A DNA stretch of 64,000 nucleotides, from contig CANGZW010000003.1 of the NCBI GenBank assembly GCA_947458405.1, forward strand, positions 36,113 to 100,112, given 5' to 3'. A model generated the notes under the pieces. The model was given only the letters and a program-made list of their open reading frames with translations, had not been told where the DNA came from and ran no database searches. Made by a program: the position numbers and the translations under genes. Every line of letters starts with the position of its first letter. Position 1 is the stretch's first letter. Shown here piece after piece: positions 11,501 to 21,103 of this stretch. Origin of the DNA: Leptospiraceae bacterium. Its GTDB lineage: Bacteria > Spirochaetota > Leptospiria > Leptospirales > Leptospiraceae.

Positions 11501-11931
11501 TGGAAGAGGCAGTGTACCTCGAGTTCAAGCGACTCAGTGATAGGGGGGGTGTATTGGGTGCTATGGAAACGATGTATCAGAGAAATAAAATACAAGATGA
11601 GTCTCTTTTCTACGAAGAAAAAAAACATTCTGGAGAATATCCAATCATTGGAGTAAATACATTCTTAGATTCCAAAGGTAGCCCAACTGTACTACCCATG
11701 GAAGTAATACGCTCTACTGACGAAGAAAAATATCTCCAAATAGAAAGACTCGAAAATTTTCACAAAATCAACCAAGTAAATTTAGAAACTATGAAATCCA
11801 AGCTAGAAGCAGTTTCTATGGGAGGAGAAAATATTTTTTCTACACTTATGGAGGCAACTAAGACTATGAGTCTCGGGCAGATCACAGACACATTATACAG
11901 AGTGGGCGGTCAGTATAGGAGAAATACATAG
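8578..11931 (+). CDS. icmF: Fused isobutyryl-CoA mutase (B12-binding + MeaB-like GTPase + mutase core), IcmF type
   Basis: Single 1117-aa ORF: B12-binding [29 protein letters not shown]; GTPase [21 protein letters not shown] and AINKSDRKG; mutase core [31 protein letters not shown] and [34 protein letters not shown]. Upstream SD GGAGGA, TTG start. Confidence 0.9.
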   Translation: MILVNPEPILTKNKIRIVTAASLYDGHDASINIMRRILQSSGAEVIHLGHNRSVREVMVTAIQEDAQAIAITSYQGGHVEYFKYLKDLLDEFKASHIKIFGGGGGTILPDEIEELHKYGIGKIYSPDDGRRMGLQGMINQLLNKSDYSQISLSNPIIDSYPYPNISRAITYIENNHTIPDDLKKTFSVSSVNSSIIIGITGTGGSGKSSLTDELVRRLSFDFPNKKIAILSVDPTKRKTGGALLGDRIRMNSIYKDTIFMRSLATREINQSISKFLEPTIEIFKSANFDFIILETAGIGQSDTQITEISDISIYVMTPEYGASSQLEKIDMIDYADLIAINKSDRKGSEDALRDVKKQYQRSHNLFHENSNDFPIFKTNASQFNDFGVNSFYNALLVKIEEKKKLKLNSKILSSFNKKIVIMPADRVRYLAEIVEDNAKRSKELEEQIKIANEIHSIQNTISIVSHNKSLVDNLNPILNEKKEILTKENRNLLDSFPLQKENYSKEEFTYTVRNKSITINNKTVSLTGLKVPKVASPKFTAFGDILKWLHKENFPGSFPYTAGVYPYKRANEDPTRMFAGEGNPERTNKRFHYLSKGQPAIRLSTAFDSVTLYGENPDKRPDIFGKIGNSGVSVATLDDAKILYSGFDLCNTNTSVSMTINGPAPTVLAFFLNACIDQQCEIYIQKNGLREKTEKYIQDKYNSLGLKLPSYNGNLPDTNHKLGLLLLGVTGDEILPKDIYDKIKEDTLSKVRGTVQADILKEDQAQNTCIFSTEFSLKLMGDVQEYFIQKNIRNFYSVSISGYHMAEAGANPISQLAFTLANGFTFVEYYISRGMKIDDFCPNFSFFFSNGVEPEYNVIGRVARRIWAKAIRFKYNGNERSQMLKYHIQTSGRSLHSQEIQFNDIRTTLQALSAIYDNCNSLHTNAYDEAITTPTEESVRRAVAIQLIINRELGLAKNENPLQGSFIIEELTDLVEEAVYLEFKRLSDRGGVLGAMETMYQRNKIQDESLFYEEKKHSGEYPIIGVNTFLDSKGSPTVLPMEVIRSTDEEKYLQIERLENFHKINQVNLETMKSKLEAVSMGGENIFSTLMEATKTMSLGQITDTLYRVGGQYRRNT

Positions 11932-11933
11932 GG

Positions 11934-11954
11934 CTTTCCCCTTAAGAGGGGAAG
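11934..11954. terminator. Hairpin between convergent genes, likely terminator
   Basis: CTTTCCCC-TTAAGA-GGGGAAG inverted repeat directly after the icmF stop codon. Confidence 0.6.
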
Positions 11955-11957
11955 ACA

Positions 11958-12518
11958 TCATATCAAATGAATAGCTTTCGCAAAAAGCCCCAACACCACC
12001 GATAAAACAGCCCACAGTAATTTCTGCTGAAAAGAAAATTGTTTTTCCATACTTTTCTCATTGGCTTTGATCTGAGTTTCGAGATTTTCTCTTGTTGCAG
12101 AGATTTGTTTTTCAAGAGATTCTTTGTTTGAGAGTATTTGTTTTTCTAATCTGGAAATCTGCAAATCCGAGTATTCTCGATTCGAGGCAATTTGCATTGT
12201 TAAATTTTTGTTTATAAAATCCATCTTCTGGTCTAATTTTTGAAATCGCTCTTCCCACTTTATTTCATTTCTCTGAAAGCGATCTTCCCATTTTTGATCG
12301 AGTTTTTCAAAACCATTTTTCATGGTCTCTGCAAGAATGCGAACTTCATTTCGAATTCCATCGGTTTCTCTCTGTATAGGTGCAATAGATTCGGTCATCA
12401 ATTTTTGTTCGCTCCGATTTTGCTTAGAGTCTAACCAAATATCAAATTCTGTCAAGACGGTTTCCATATCGGACTCGGTAAGATTTGCTCGATTTAGAAC
12501 TAAAATTAAATTTTTCAT
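11958..12518 (-). CDS. Coiled-coil protein with C-terminal TM helix, Bdr-like architecture
   Basis: Repeated heptad-like units (KWEDRFQRNEIKWEERFQKLDQK; EKQILSNKESLEKQISATRENLETQIKANEKSMEKQ) then a hydrophobic C-terminus LLWAVLSVVLGLFAKAIHLI. Confidence 0.65.
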   Translation of the reverse strand: MKNLILVLNRANLTESDMETVLTEFDIWLDSKQNRSEQKLMTESIAPIQRETDGIRNEVRILAETMKNGFEKLDQKWEDRFQRNEIKWEERFQKLDQKMDFINKNLTMQIASNREYSDLQISRLEKQILSNKESLEKQISATRENLETQIKANEKSMEKQFSFQQKLLWAVLSVVLGLFAKAIHLI

Positions 12519-12844
12519 TTATTTTCTCCTACCTATATATGTAAAAAAAAGGAAGAAACATGTTGAAAAAAATTATTTTTTTAGGGATAATTTCACTTTT
12601 AAATTATTTTTTAATTTTTCTGAACTAAAGAAAACCAACAACACAATCTATCCCTTTAGTTTATTGGATTTTCAATAAAAAATGTATTACATACGAATTA
12701 ACCCAATTTTGATTAGCATTTACTATTTTAAGAAAATCTGTTAAAATGAAAAATATTCGTATTAATGAAAAAATAATCCATTATAACAGAATAAATTCTT
12801 GTCAATTACTAAAGGATTCGTTTTGTTGGAAATAGAGGTAATCT

Positions 12845-13444
12845 ATGTCTTTACAAAAAGAGAATAGTAAAATTCACAAAGAGGTAATTGAGGCAAATAC
12901 TCAATATGTAAAAAGTTTTGGTGATAAGGGCAATTTGGCATTACCACCCGCAAGAAGATTTGCAATATTGACCTGTATGGATGCGAGGTTAGACCCTGCA
13001 AAGTATGCTGGTTTAAGTGAAGGTGATGCTCACGTTATCCGTAATGCGGGAGGACGTGCGAGTGATGATGCCATACGTTCTTTGGTGATTTCCCATAAGT
13101 TACTTGGAACTCAGGAGTTTTTTGTAATACATCATTCCGATTGTGGTATGCAACTTTTTACTGACGATATCATTAGGAATTTACTAGAAAAAAGTTTGAA
13201 AACGGCTACTATTGATGCAAATGGCTGGAAGAATGTAACCGAAGAAGGTGGTTCGGATGAAGCAAGGTTTGTTCCGTTTCTCACATTTAAAAACTTGGAA
13301 GACAGTGTGGTGGAAGATGTAAAACGAATTAGAAACCATCCCCTTGTTCCTAAGGATATTCCTGTCTATGGTTATTACTATGATGTCAAAACTGGAAAAT
13401 TAGTAGAAGTTGAAAAAGCAACAAAGATTGGAAGAGCTGCCTAA
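12845..13444 (+). CDS. Beta-class carbonic anhydrase
   Basis: Zinc-site motifs CMDARLDP and [33 protein letters not shown]. Confidence 0.85.
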   Translation: MSLQKENSKIHKEVIEANTQYVKSFGDKGNLALPPARRFAILTCMDARLDPAKYAGLSEGDAHVIRNAGGRASDDAIRSLVISHKLLGTQEFFVIHHSDCGMQLFTDDIIRNLLEKSLKTATIDANGWKNVTEEGGSDEARFVPFLTFKNLEDSVVEDVKRIRNHPLVPKDIPVYGYYYDVKTGKLVEVEKATKIGRAA

Positions 13445-13453
13445 GTAGTACTA

Positions 13454-13480
13454 TTTAGCAGGTGAAATTTACCTGCTAAA
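13454..13480. terminator. Hairpin terminator downstream of the carbonic anhydrase
   Basis: 10-bp perfect stem TTTAGCAGGT-GAAATTT-ACCTGCTAAA. Confidence 0.65.
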
Positions 13481-13601
13481 CACTTATCTTTTTTCAAAAG
13501 GGATCATTAATTGAATACTCCCAAAAAAATTACATGACAGTATAAAATATAAAAAGAATCATAATTCCATTAATAAATCTATTTGAATAAGGAATTACTT
13601 T

Positions 13602-13934
13602 ATGGGACACTATTTTGACACATCAGATCTAGCTAAGTTTGGAAATATCAGCAGGGTCAACAAAGAATTGGGGGATAAGTATTTCGACTATTATAATTCT
13701 GTAATGAAGGCTGGAGCCTTGAGCGAAAGAGAAAAGGCTTTAATCGCTTTGGCTGTAGCCCATGCCCAAAAATGTCCGTATTGTATTGATGCTTATACCT
13801 CCGCATGCTTGGAAAAAGGTGCCGATGAAGAGCAAATGAGCGAAGCCGTACATGTCGCTTCGGCAATGGTCGCTGGTATCACACTAGTTCATAGTGTCCA
13901 GATGCAAAACAAAATAGACAAACTGAGTATCTAA
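13602..13934 (+). CDS. AhpD/carboxymuconolactone decarboxylase-like protein of the ArsS-associated type
   Basis: CPYC-x-DAYT motif (AHAQKCPYCIDAYTSACLEKGADEEQMSEAVHVASAM); stop abuts the radical SAM gene. Confidence 0.8.
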   Translation: MGHYFDTSDLAKFGNISRVNKELGDKYFDYYNSVMKAGALSEREKALIALAVAHAQKCPYCIDAYTSACLEKGADEEQMSEAVHVASAMVAGITLVHSVQMQNKIDKLSI

Positions 13935-14909
13935 ATGATCTCTGTTCAGGAACAAAAAAAAGTATTAGCGGGATACCAAACTCATTTTTCAGGCAAAGTA
14001 GGTAACTCTTTGCCAGCCTTGAGCTTTAATGTATTTCAAATCAATGTAGGACGTTGGTGCAATCAAGCCTGTCATCATTGTCATGTGGACGCCTCTCCAA
14101 AACGAACAGAAAGTATGACACATGAGATCGCTGAAAAGTGTATTGAGATAATAGCTAATGTGCCTTCCATTAAAACAGTAGATATTACGGGGGGAGCACC
14201 AGAAGGCTCTTTAGAATTTAAATACCTGGTCACAGAAAGTAAAAAATTGGGAAAGCATGTAATAGATAGGTGTAATCTTACTATTTTGGAAGAACCGGGC
14301 TTTGAATATTTATATGAATTTTTGGCTTCTAATAAAATAGAAATCATAGCATCCCTTCCTCATTTTGCAAAATCCAGAACCGATAGCCAAAGGGGAAATG
14401 GCGTTTTTGATAAATCTATCACAGCTCTAAAAAAGTTAAATAGTTTGGGATATGGGACAGAAATACCAATTTCTTTGGTTTACAATCCCTCAGGTTTATT
14501 TTTATCGAGTTCCCAAACTTCCCTAGAGAGGGAATTTAAAGAAAACCTTAAAAATAGACATGGTATTACATTTAATAATTTATATTGTATTAATAATTTA
14601 CCTATAAATCGCTTTTTAAATTCGCTTATAAATAGCAATAAATTTGAAGAATATATGGAAATCTTATGCACGTCTTACAATCCTGCTACTTTGGATGGAC
14701 TCATGTGTAGACATCAAATTTCAGTTGGGTATGATGGTAAGATATATGATTGTGATTTTAATCAAATGTTAGATTTAACCTGTGAAAATATTGATCATGT
14801 TGATAAATTCAATTTGGAAGATTTTATGAAAAGAAATATTGTCCTTGCCAATCATTGTTTTGGGTGTACAGCAGGTGCGGGCTCAAGTTGTGGGGGAGAA
14901 CTAGTATAA
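13935..14909 (+). CDS. arsS: ArsS-like radical SAM protein (arsenosugar biosynthesis / rSAM-Cys-rich family)
   Basis: Radical SAM CNQACHHCHVDASP; DITGGAPE; Cys-rich C-terminus CFGCTAGAGSSCGGELV. Confidence 0.8.
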   Translation: MISVQEQKKVLAGYQTHFSGKVGNSLPALSFNVFQINVGRWCNQACHHCHVDASPKRTESMTHEIAEKCIEIIANVPSIKTVDITGGAPEGSLEFKYLVTESKKLGKHVIDRCNLTILEEPGFEYLYEFLASNKIEIIASLPHFAKSRTDSQRGNGVFDKSITALKKLNSLGYGTEIPISLVYNPSGLFLSSSQTSLEREFKENLKNRHGITFNNLYCINNLPINRFLNSLINSNKFEEYMEILCTSYNPATLDGLMCRHQISVGYDGKIYDCDFNQMLDLTCENIDHVDKFNLEDFMKRNIVLANHCFGCTAGAGSSCGGELV

Positions 14910-14998
14910 TCTTGAGAAATTTATATAGTACCTCTAAATTTTGAGTTTTTATTTATAAGACAAATTTATTAATTATATTTACTATTTATTGAATTATT

Positions 14999-15736
14999 AT
15001 GAGTTTAAAACTAAGTATTATTTTACCAACTTTTAATGAATGTAAGACAAACATTTTATCTGAAATTTTAAACTCATTGAGTAGTCTAAAAGATTTTGAA
15101 TTAATTGTTGTGGATTCAAAGAGTGAAGATTTAACTATTTCCACAATAGAATCGTTTCCTATTTTTATAGAAAATCCCGACCTTTTAAAAATAATCTCTA
15201 CTTCTTTGGTTAAGAGAGGTGAAAAATTAAATCTGGGGCTTTTAGAAAGTAGGGGAGAGACTGTTCTTTTGCATCATCCCCGCTCATTTATTCCCGGGGA
15301 AGGAATCTCTGTGCTTCTCGGTTTAAAAGAAAATATAAAGTGGGGAGCCTTTCGACATAAATTTAATAATAATCATTTCCTTTTAAATTTTACATCCTAT
15401 TACTCTAACTATATCCGTGGAAAATTGAAATCCATATATTATTTAGATCATTGCATTTTTGTAAATCGCGAACTGCTTTTAAAAGTGGGAATCCCGAAAG
15501 TTGAAATATTTGAAGATACTATTCTCTGTTTAAATTTAAAAAAATACCATAAACCTATTCTATTAAAAGAAAATAGTATCACATCTTCTATTCGATTTGA
15601 TAAAAATGGATATTATTTTCAATCGTTTTTGAACCAACTTATGAAAATAGGATTTTATCTGAAAATCCCTCTATCCAAACTAAACTATTTTTATGAAAAA
15701 AGTCTTGAATTAAATTCAAAATTAGCTAAAAAATAA
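14999..15736 (+). CDS. Glycosyltransferase family 2-like protein, rSAM-associated type
   Basis: LSIILPTFNE ... FELIVVDSKSED ... RGEKLNLGLLESRGETVLLHHPRS; immediately downstream of arsS-like gene. Confidence 0.7.
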   Translation: MSLKLSIILPTFNECKTNILSEILNSLSSLKDFELIVVDSKSEDLTISTIESFPIFIENPDLLKIISTSLVKRGEKLNLGLLESRGETVLLHHPRSFIPGEGISVLLGLKENIKWGAFRHKFNNNHFLLNFTSYYSNYIRGKLKSIYYLDHCIFVNRELLLKVGIPKVEIFEDTILCLNLKKYHKPILLKENSITSSIRFDKNGYYFQSFLNQLMKIGFYLKIPLSKLNYFYEKSLELNSKLAKK

Positions 15737-15837
15737 TTCTTACCTTACTTAATAATTTCTAAATTATAATTGCTAATAAAAGAAATGATGATTATCCTAT
15801 TTTTATCTATTCCTTTAAAATAAATAAAGACAGAATA

Positions 15838-16131
15838 GTGAGATTGGAGGACAATTCTATGGATATTCCTGAGGAAGAAAGATTTTTCGATCAGTGGGAG
15901 ACTGAGTATTACGCTAATGGAAGTAATACAAAAGGTAAATTAGTGATAACCAATAAAGCAGTTTATTTTAATAATATTCGATTAGAAAAAGCAAATATTG
16001 AAGAATCATCTTCTTATAGAAAGTTATTTATTAAATCCTGTGTAGTCTTAAAAATGAAGGATGGATCAGAATATGAATTTCAATTCGGATTGGGTTCTGT
16101 TGGTCAAATACTATCCGCAATTGATTCATAA
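15838..16131 (+). CDS. Small GRAM/PH-like domain protein
   Basis: TKGKLVITNKAVYFNNIRLEKANIEE...LKMKDGSEYEFQFG resembles a bacterial GRAM/PH fold; no firm family assignment. Confidence 0.5.
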   Translation: MRLEDNSMDIPEEERFFDQWETEYYANGSNTKGKLVITNKAVYFNNIRLEKANIEESSSYRKLFIKSCVVLKMKDGSEYEFQFGLGSVGQILSAIDS

Positions 16132-16291
16132 TAATTCTCTAATATTCAAAATAATTAAATTATGTCTCATAAATATGATTTTATAGCCTTCTTATTAAAA
16201 TTCTCCATACGATTTGCTTAAACAACTTTATTTAGAATATGTTCAAATATCCGATAATGTTATCAGGATTAAACTGAGTAAGCGGTGAAAT

Positions 16292-16996
16292 TTGAATACA
16301 AGAGTTACAGAAATATTTTACTCTCTCTCCGGAGAGGGAATTTCGCAGGGCGTACCAACAGTTTTTGTGAGATTTGCAGGATGTAGTTTGCGTTGTGGCA
16401 AAACTACCAATAAAAAATTATGGTGTGATACGGAATATTCTTTAAGTCACAATGTTGGCGAAATTTTAGAATTAGAATCAATTATTGATAAAATAAGTAG
16501 TTTTCATTCCAACCCTTCTCAAATTATTTTAACTGGCGGTGAGCCCCTGGAAGGAGCCAACAAACTTGTTTGTATTGAACTTAGTAAAAAAATTTATGAA
16601 TCAAGATTAGATGGTAGGTTCCAAAGAGTACGAATTGAGACAAATGGGAAAGAGGATATTCGAGAAATTCCTTTTGCAGTTTTTTCTTTAGACTATAAAT
16701 TACCGGGTTCTGGTATGGAAGAATATATGCTTCCTGAAAATTTTCTGTATCTAGTGGATAGAAAAAATCCCCTCGATGAAATTAAATTTGTTGTCAGAGA
16801 CAAAGAAGATTTTAATAAGGCTATATACATAATAAGTAAATGGAATTTGGGAAATATTTGTTTGTTATTTTCTCCGGTTCAAAATGAACTGGATCCTGCC
16901 TTATTGGCAGAATGGTTAAAAGAGGCAAACCTATCCAACTCCCGTTTATCTATACAGTTACATAAATTTCTTTGGGGAAACCAAAGAGGTGTGTAA
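16292..16996 (+). CDS. queE: 7-carboxy-7-deazaguanine synthase-like radical SAM protein
   Basis: YSLSGEGISQGVPTVFVRFAGCSLRC...WCDTEY; ILTGGEPL; IETNGKE; LLFSPVQNELDP. Confidence 0.8.
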   Translation: MNTRVTEIFYSLSGEGISQGVPTVFVRFAGCSLRCGKTTNKKLWCDTEYSLSHNVGEILELESIIDKISSFHSNPSQIILTGGEPLEGANKLVCIELSKKIYESRLDGRFQRVRIETNGKEDIREIPFAVFSLDYKLPGSGMEEYMLPENFLYLVDRKNPLDEIKFVVRDKEDFNKAIYIISKWNLGNICLLFSPVQNELDPALLAEWLKEANLSNSRLSIQLHKFLWGNQRGV

Positions 16997-17021
16997 TTGA
17001 TTTCATCAAGATAATATTTTT

Positions 17022-19850
17022 ATGACTCAGATAACATTAGATTTTTCTATAAAAAATGAACCTGTTTTTATTGGGAGACCAGTTTATTTAAAGACAGATA
17101 AAAATTTAGGAATTGGAATTATCTCTCTAGTTGATGGGGATAAATTTAAAATTTCATTTACGGGAGATGTGCAAAAATCCATTGCAAGAGAGAGTGATCG
17201 ATTGGTATTTTTGCCTACTGATTTGTCTAGTCTGCATAACCAAGAGATCATATCTGGGGAGTTAATACTTTCTTTATTATCATTGGAATTAAAGCTGACC
17301 CATGTATTTGATAAACTATCTTCTCTCTCTAATTCTAGAACCAGACTTCTTCCCCATCAAATTGAATCGACATACATAGTTGTAAATAGTTTAAAGCATC
17401 GCTTTATTTTAGCAGATGAAGTGGGTCTTGGTAAAACAATTGAAGCGGCACTAATTATGAAAGAGCTTATCTTTCGTAAGGATTATAAAAATGTACTGAT
17501 TATCACTCCTTCTCCTCTTATGGTGCAATGGAGAACTGAATTAAAAAATAAATTTAATGAAGATTTTAAAATTATTAAAAGAAATAATTTTTTAACTCAT
17601 ACTGATCTAAATTGGTCCAACTATAATAGAATAATAACTTCAATTGACTTTATAAAAAATCCTAAGTACACAGAAGAGATTTTAAAGAGAAAATGGGATA
17701 TTGTAATTTTTGATGAAGCCCATCGCCTACGCAGAGATTATTCAAAGATAACCAGAGCCTATTTATTTGCAGAAAAAATTTCCAAAAGGACTGAATGCTT
17801 ACTTTTGCTAACGGCAACTCCTTTTCGAGGTAAATTAGAAGAATTGTATTACTTAACACATTTAGTGGATCCTAATATTTTAGGATCATATCACGCTTTT
17901 GTGAATGATTATATTATAGGCAATAAATCCGATTTAAAAGAAAAAATCAGCAAAGTGCTTTTACGAAGAAGAAAAGTAGAAATTGGTGGGTTTACTAAGC
18001 GATTTGCTAAAACAGTAATGATTGAGCTTTCTGACGAGGAAAGGCAGTTTTATGAAGAAACCACTAATTATGTAAGACAAGAATATAACTTAGCATTACA
18101 AACTAAAAATAGAGCAATAGGTTTTGTGATGGTTGTATTTCAAAAACTATTGGATTCTTCAGTATTTGCATTAATCACAGCATTATCAAAAAGAAAATTT
18201 TTATTAGAAAATAGACTTTCGAGAATTTATCAAAACCCTGTAGAAAATGAAGATTGGGATATTGATGAAACGGAAGGTGTTGAAGATTTTGTTTCGGATA
18301 TGGAATCATCTACCTGGAAAGATTTTGCGAATACCAAAAGAGAAATCTTAACACTCAATCGATTGATTCATCTTGGAAAGACTATTGAGAGAGATTCCAA
18401 ATCAATTAAATTAAAAGAGACTCTTCAAAAACTCTCAAGATTAGGGCATGAGAAATTTATAATTTTTACCCAATTTAGATCTACTCAAGAATACTTGTAC
18501 TCCATTTTGGAAACTGAGTTTAAAGTATCACTCTTTCATGGCTCTCTCTCAATGGATGCAAAAGAGAATGCAATTGAAGATTTTAAAAATTCAGCAGAAG
18601 TTTTAATCTGTACGGAAGCAGGTGGAGAAGGGCGTAATTTACAATTTTCTAATATACTTTTTAACTATGATTTACCATGGAGCCCATTAAAAATTGAACA
18701 GAGAATAGGTAGAATCCATAGGTTCGGTCAAAAAAAAGATGTTTATATTTTTAATTTTGCAAGTAAAGATACGGTTGCAGAAAGAATTCTAGAAGTTTTA
18801 AACAATAAAATTAGACTTTTTGAAGAATCTATTGGTATTTCAGATGCACTTTTGGGAAATATAGAGGCAGAAGTGGATTTTAACTCAACCTTTATGAAGT
18901 TTATTTCGGGCAGTAAGACAAAAAGAGAAATAGAAGATGAGTTTGATTTAAGGATAAAAGTTGCTGAACAGGGATTTAAACGATTAGATACCCTCGTAAC
19001 TCCTAAACTTATTGATTTTAATCTACAAGATTACTATAATCACACCCTTGATGAAAGACAATTTGATAATTCACATCTAGAAAAATTTATAATACAATTT
19101 ATTTCTTATTTCCCGGGTATCACAAATGTATCTTTAGAAAAAGTGAATGATAAAATTTATAAGATGAAATCTGAAAATCGAGAAAAATTGGCAACATTCG
19201 ACTCAGAAACTGCATTACAGGATGATACACTAGAATTTTTAGCATTCGGTCACCCTTTAGTCGAGAGTGCAATTAATTATTTTAATAATAATAAACTTGG
19301 GTTTGGTTATAAAGTTATTAAGTCTAAAGAATTTAACAATAAAATATTTTATATCTATCTAGCTGATTTTTCTTTCTCTCTCAGGCGTTCAGAATTATTT
19401 TATTATTTGTATGATAGAGAATCTAAATTAGTTGAAAAAATAGATACTCTGCCTATTAATATCAAATCTTCTACTTCCAACATATCTCCTGCTTACATTG
19501 AAAGATTAGAAATGGAAATTGGTTTAATTCATTCTTTTAATAAATGTGAAAAAGATTCAGAAATGTTCAAAAATCAATTGGAAAATAAAACAGCCTTACT
19601 TTTTCAAAAAGAGGCAAATAAATTAGAGTTAACCACTCAAAAATCAGTTAGAATGCTAAAAGAAAAACTAGACAGGCAAACAGCTCGCTCTTTGTGGGAA
19701 GGAAAATCTGATAGAAGCCCAGCGATCAATCGGACTAAAAATGAAATTACAAAAGTCAATGAAGAGTATGAGAGAGAATTAAGAAAAATAAAGAATAGTA
19801 GTCGTATTACAAAATCAATAGAGATTTTTCAAATTTACTATTGTATTTAA
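17022..19850 (+). CDS. SNF2/RapA-like superfamily 2 helicase
   Basis: Walker [38 protein letters not shown], helicase C motifs [37 protein letters not shown]. Confidence 0.9.
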   Translation: MTQITLDFSIKNEPVFIGRPVYLKTDKNLGIGIISLVDGDKFKISFTGDVQKSIARESDRLVFLPTDLSSLHNQEIISGELILSLLSLELKLTHVFDKLSSLSNSRTRLLPHQIESTYIVVNSLKHRFILADEVGLGKTIEAALIMKELIFRKDYKNVLIITPSPLMVQWRTELKNKFNEDFKIIKRNNFLTHTDLNWSNYNRIITSIDFIKNPKYTEEILKRKWDIVIFDEAHRLRRDYSKITRAYLFAEKISKRTECLLLLTATPFRGKLEELYYLTHLVDPNILGSYHAFVNDYIIGNKSDLKEKISKVLLRRRKVEIGGFTKRFAKTVMIELSDEERQFYEETTNYVRQEYNLALQTKNRAIGFVMVVFQKLLDSSVFALITALSKRKFLLENRLSRIYQNPVENEDWDIDETEGVEDFVSDMESSTWKDFANTKREILTLNRLIHLGKTIERDSKSIKLKETLQKLSRLGHEKFIIFTQFRSTQEYLYSILETEFKVSLFHGSLSMDAKENAIEDFKNSAEVLICTEAGGEGRNLQFSNILFNYDLPWSPLKIEQRIGRIHRFGQKKDVYIFNFASKDTVAERILEVLNNKIRLFEESIGISDALLGNIEAEVDFNSTFMKFISGSKTKREIEDEFDLRIKVAEQGFKRLDTLVTPKLIDFNLQDYYNHTLDERQFDNSHLEKFIIQFISYFPGITNVSLEKVNDKIYKMKSENREKLATFDSETALQDDTLEFLAFGHPLVESAINYFNNNKLGFGYKVIKSKEFNNKIFYIYLADFSFSLRRSELFYYLYDRESKLVEKIDTLPINIKSSTSNISPAYIERLEMEIGLIHSFNKCEKDSEMFKNQLENKTALLFQKEANKLELTTQKSVRMLKEKLDRQTARSLWEGKSDRSPAINRTKNEITKVNEEYERELRKIKNSSRITKSIEIFQIYYCI

Positions 19851-19855
19851 AAAAA

Positions 19856-19880
19856 TTAAACCCCAATTTAAGGGGTTTAA
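19856..19880. terminator. Bidirectional hairpin terminator
   Basis: TTAAACCCC-AATTTAA-GGGGTTTAA between convergent ORFs ending at 19850 and 19893. Confidence 0.75.
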
Positions 19881-19892
19881 TCGATGAATTAA

Positions 19893-20720
19893 TTATCTCC
19901 AACCATCATTACAAACTTCACTATGATTTTCATACAATCCTTCAACGGGAACAGAAGGTGCTCTTGTATGACCACCATACTGAACGTAAGTCTTTTTAGA
20001 GTTAAAAGGCCAAATCCCTTCACTTTGTGTTAGAGAACTCTGACATTTAGAAACTCCAGCAGATTGACTGTAACCACAAGATGAATGAAATGCTACTGCG
20101 TAGTCATCTTCTCCGGGAAGAATTAAAGAAGCACCAATCATTCCTTTTGAACCAGGAACGTGAGCAACTGTAATACCACCTGTGTTATTATGGTTAAAGG
20201 AGGATCTTGCTGTTGAAACAATTAATGCCTTGTCCATTGCATTCCCTGCGAAACCAAATGTGATAGCATTCAAAGCAGAAGCTAATTCAGATCCACCAGA
20301 AGCCGCGGCAAGTGCTGTAACTCCCGATATTTTATATCCTTTAGAAGATGCAGTTCCCCCAAGATTAGATAACCAATATTCTGATGCATAACAACCAGCG
20401 CTATGGCATACAATCTTACATGTATCCGCACCCTTACATCTCTGACTCAATACAGTGCTTAAATTTGTTTGAGCTCTGCATGTGCCGTATGTTCTAGGAT
20501 CGGAGGTTCCATCATATCCTACAAAATACTTTTTTCCTGCAACACTGCCACTATTTGCACCCCAGTAAGATTTTTCATCAGTTGTAGAAGTTCCACAATG
20601 ATTATTAGAAGACTTACCATGCACAAATATTGTAATGCTTTCTGAATAAATAGATCCGCTTAAAAATAGCAATAGACCAATTGCTATAATGCTAGTTTTT
20701 ATTTTCATATTTTTCTCCAT
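19893..20720 (-). CDS. Secreted alpha/beta-hydrolase-like protein
   Basis: Signal peptide; oxyanion-like ITIFVHGKSSNNH; CHSAGCYASEYWLSNLGG nucleophile-elbow-like motif; many Cys residues. Confidence 0.6.
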   Translation of the reverse strand: MEKNMKIKTSIIAIGLLLFLSGSIYSESITIFVHGKSSNNHCGTSTTDEKSYWGANSGSVAGKKYFVGYDGTSDPRTYGTCRAQTNLSTVLSQRCKGADTCKIVCHSAGCYASEYWLSNLGGTASSKGYKISGVTALAAASGGSELASALNAITFGFAGNAMDKALIVSTARSSFNHNNTGGITVAHVPGSKGMIGASLILPGEDDYAVAFHSSCGYSQSAGVSKCQSSLTQSEGIWPFNSKKTYVQYGGHTRAPSVPVEGLYENHSEVCNDGWR

Positions 20721-21103
20721 GTATTTTTCAATTTTTTGTCCTGAAAATAATGCCTTATAAAAAACAGTTATGGTCTTGAGTAATAAAATATGTCATCTTT
20801 TTAAATCTCTTCTGAATACTTTAAATCTCAATTTACATTTATGAATTAAAATTATAATAATTTACTGAAACCTTCTTTTTTCAAAAAAAGTAAATTAAAT
20901 TATAATATAATTAATCTAATCTGTAATCCAATACACATTTTCCGGACAATTAAATACTAAGGATTAAATAATATTCTACAATCGAAAATTTAATTTTAGT
21001 AAAAAAAAATGCAATTCTCAAAAACCTACTTGCAAACTTTAAATTACTGCTTATAATCCAAAAAATATAAAAAAAAATGTGATCACTTTAAGGAAAGTAG
21101 AAG

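Noticed and set aside
12322-12678. 118-aa plus ORF opposite the coiled-coil gene
   Set aside because: Antisense shadow extending into an AT-rich intergenic stretch; no RBS or motif.
17022-19850. SNF2 helicase as part of a phage defence island
   Set aside because: Neighbours are queE and a secreted hydrolase; no nuclease, methyltransferase or other defence gene is adjacent.
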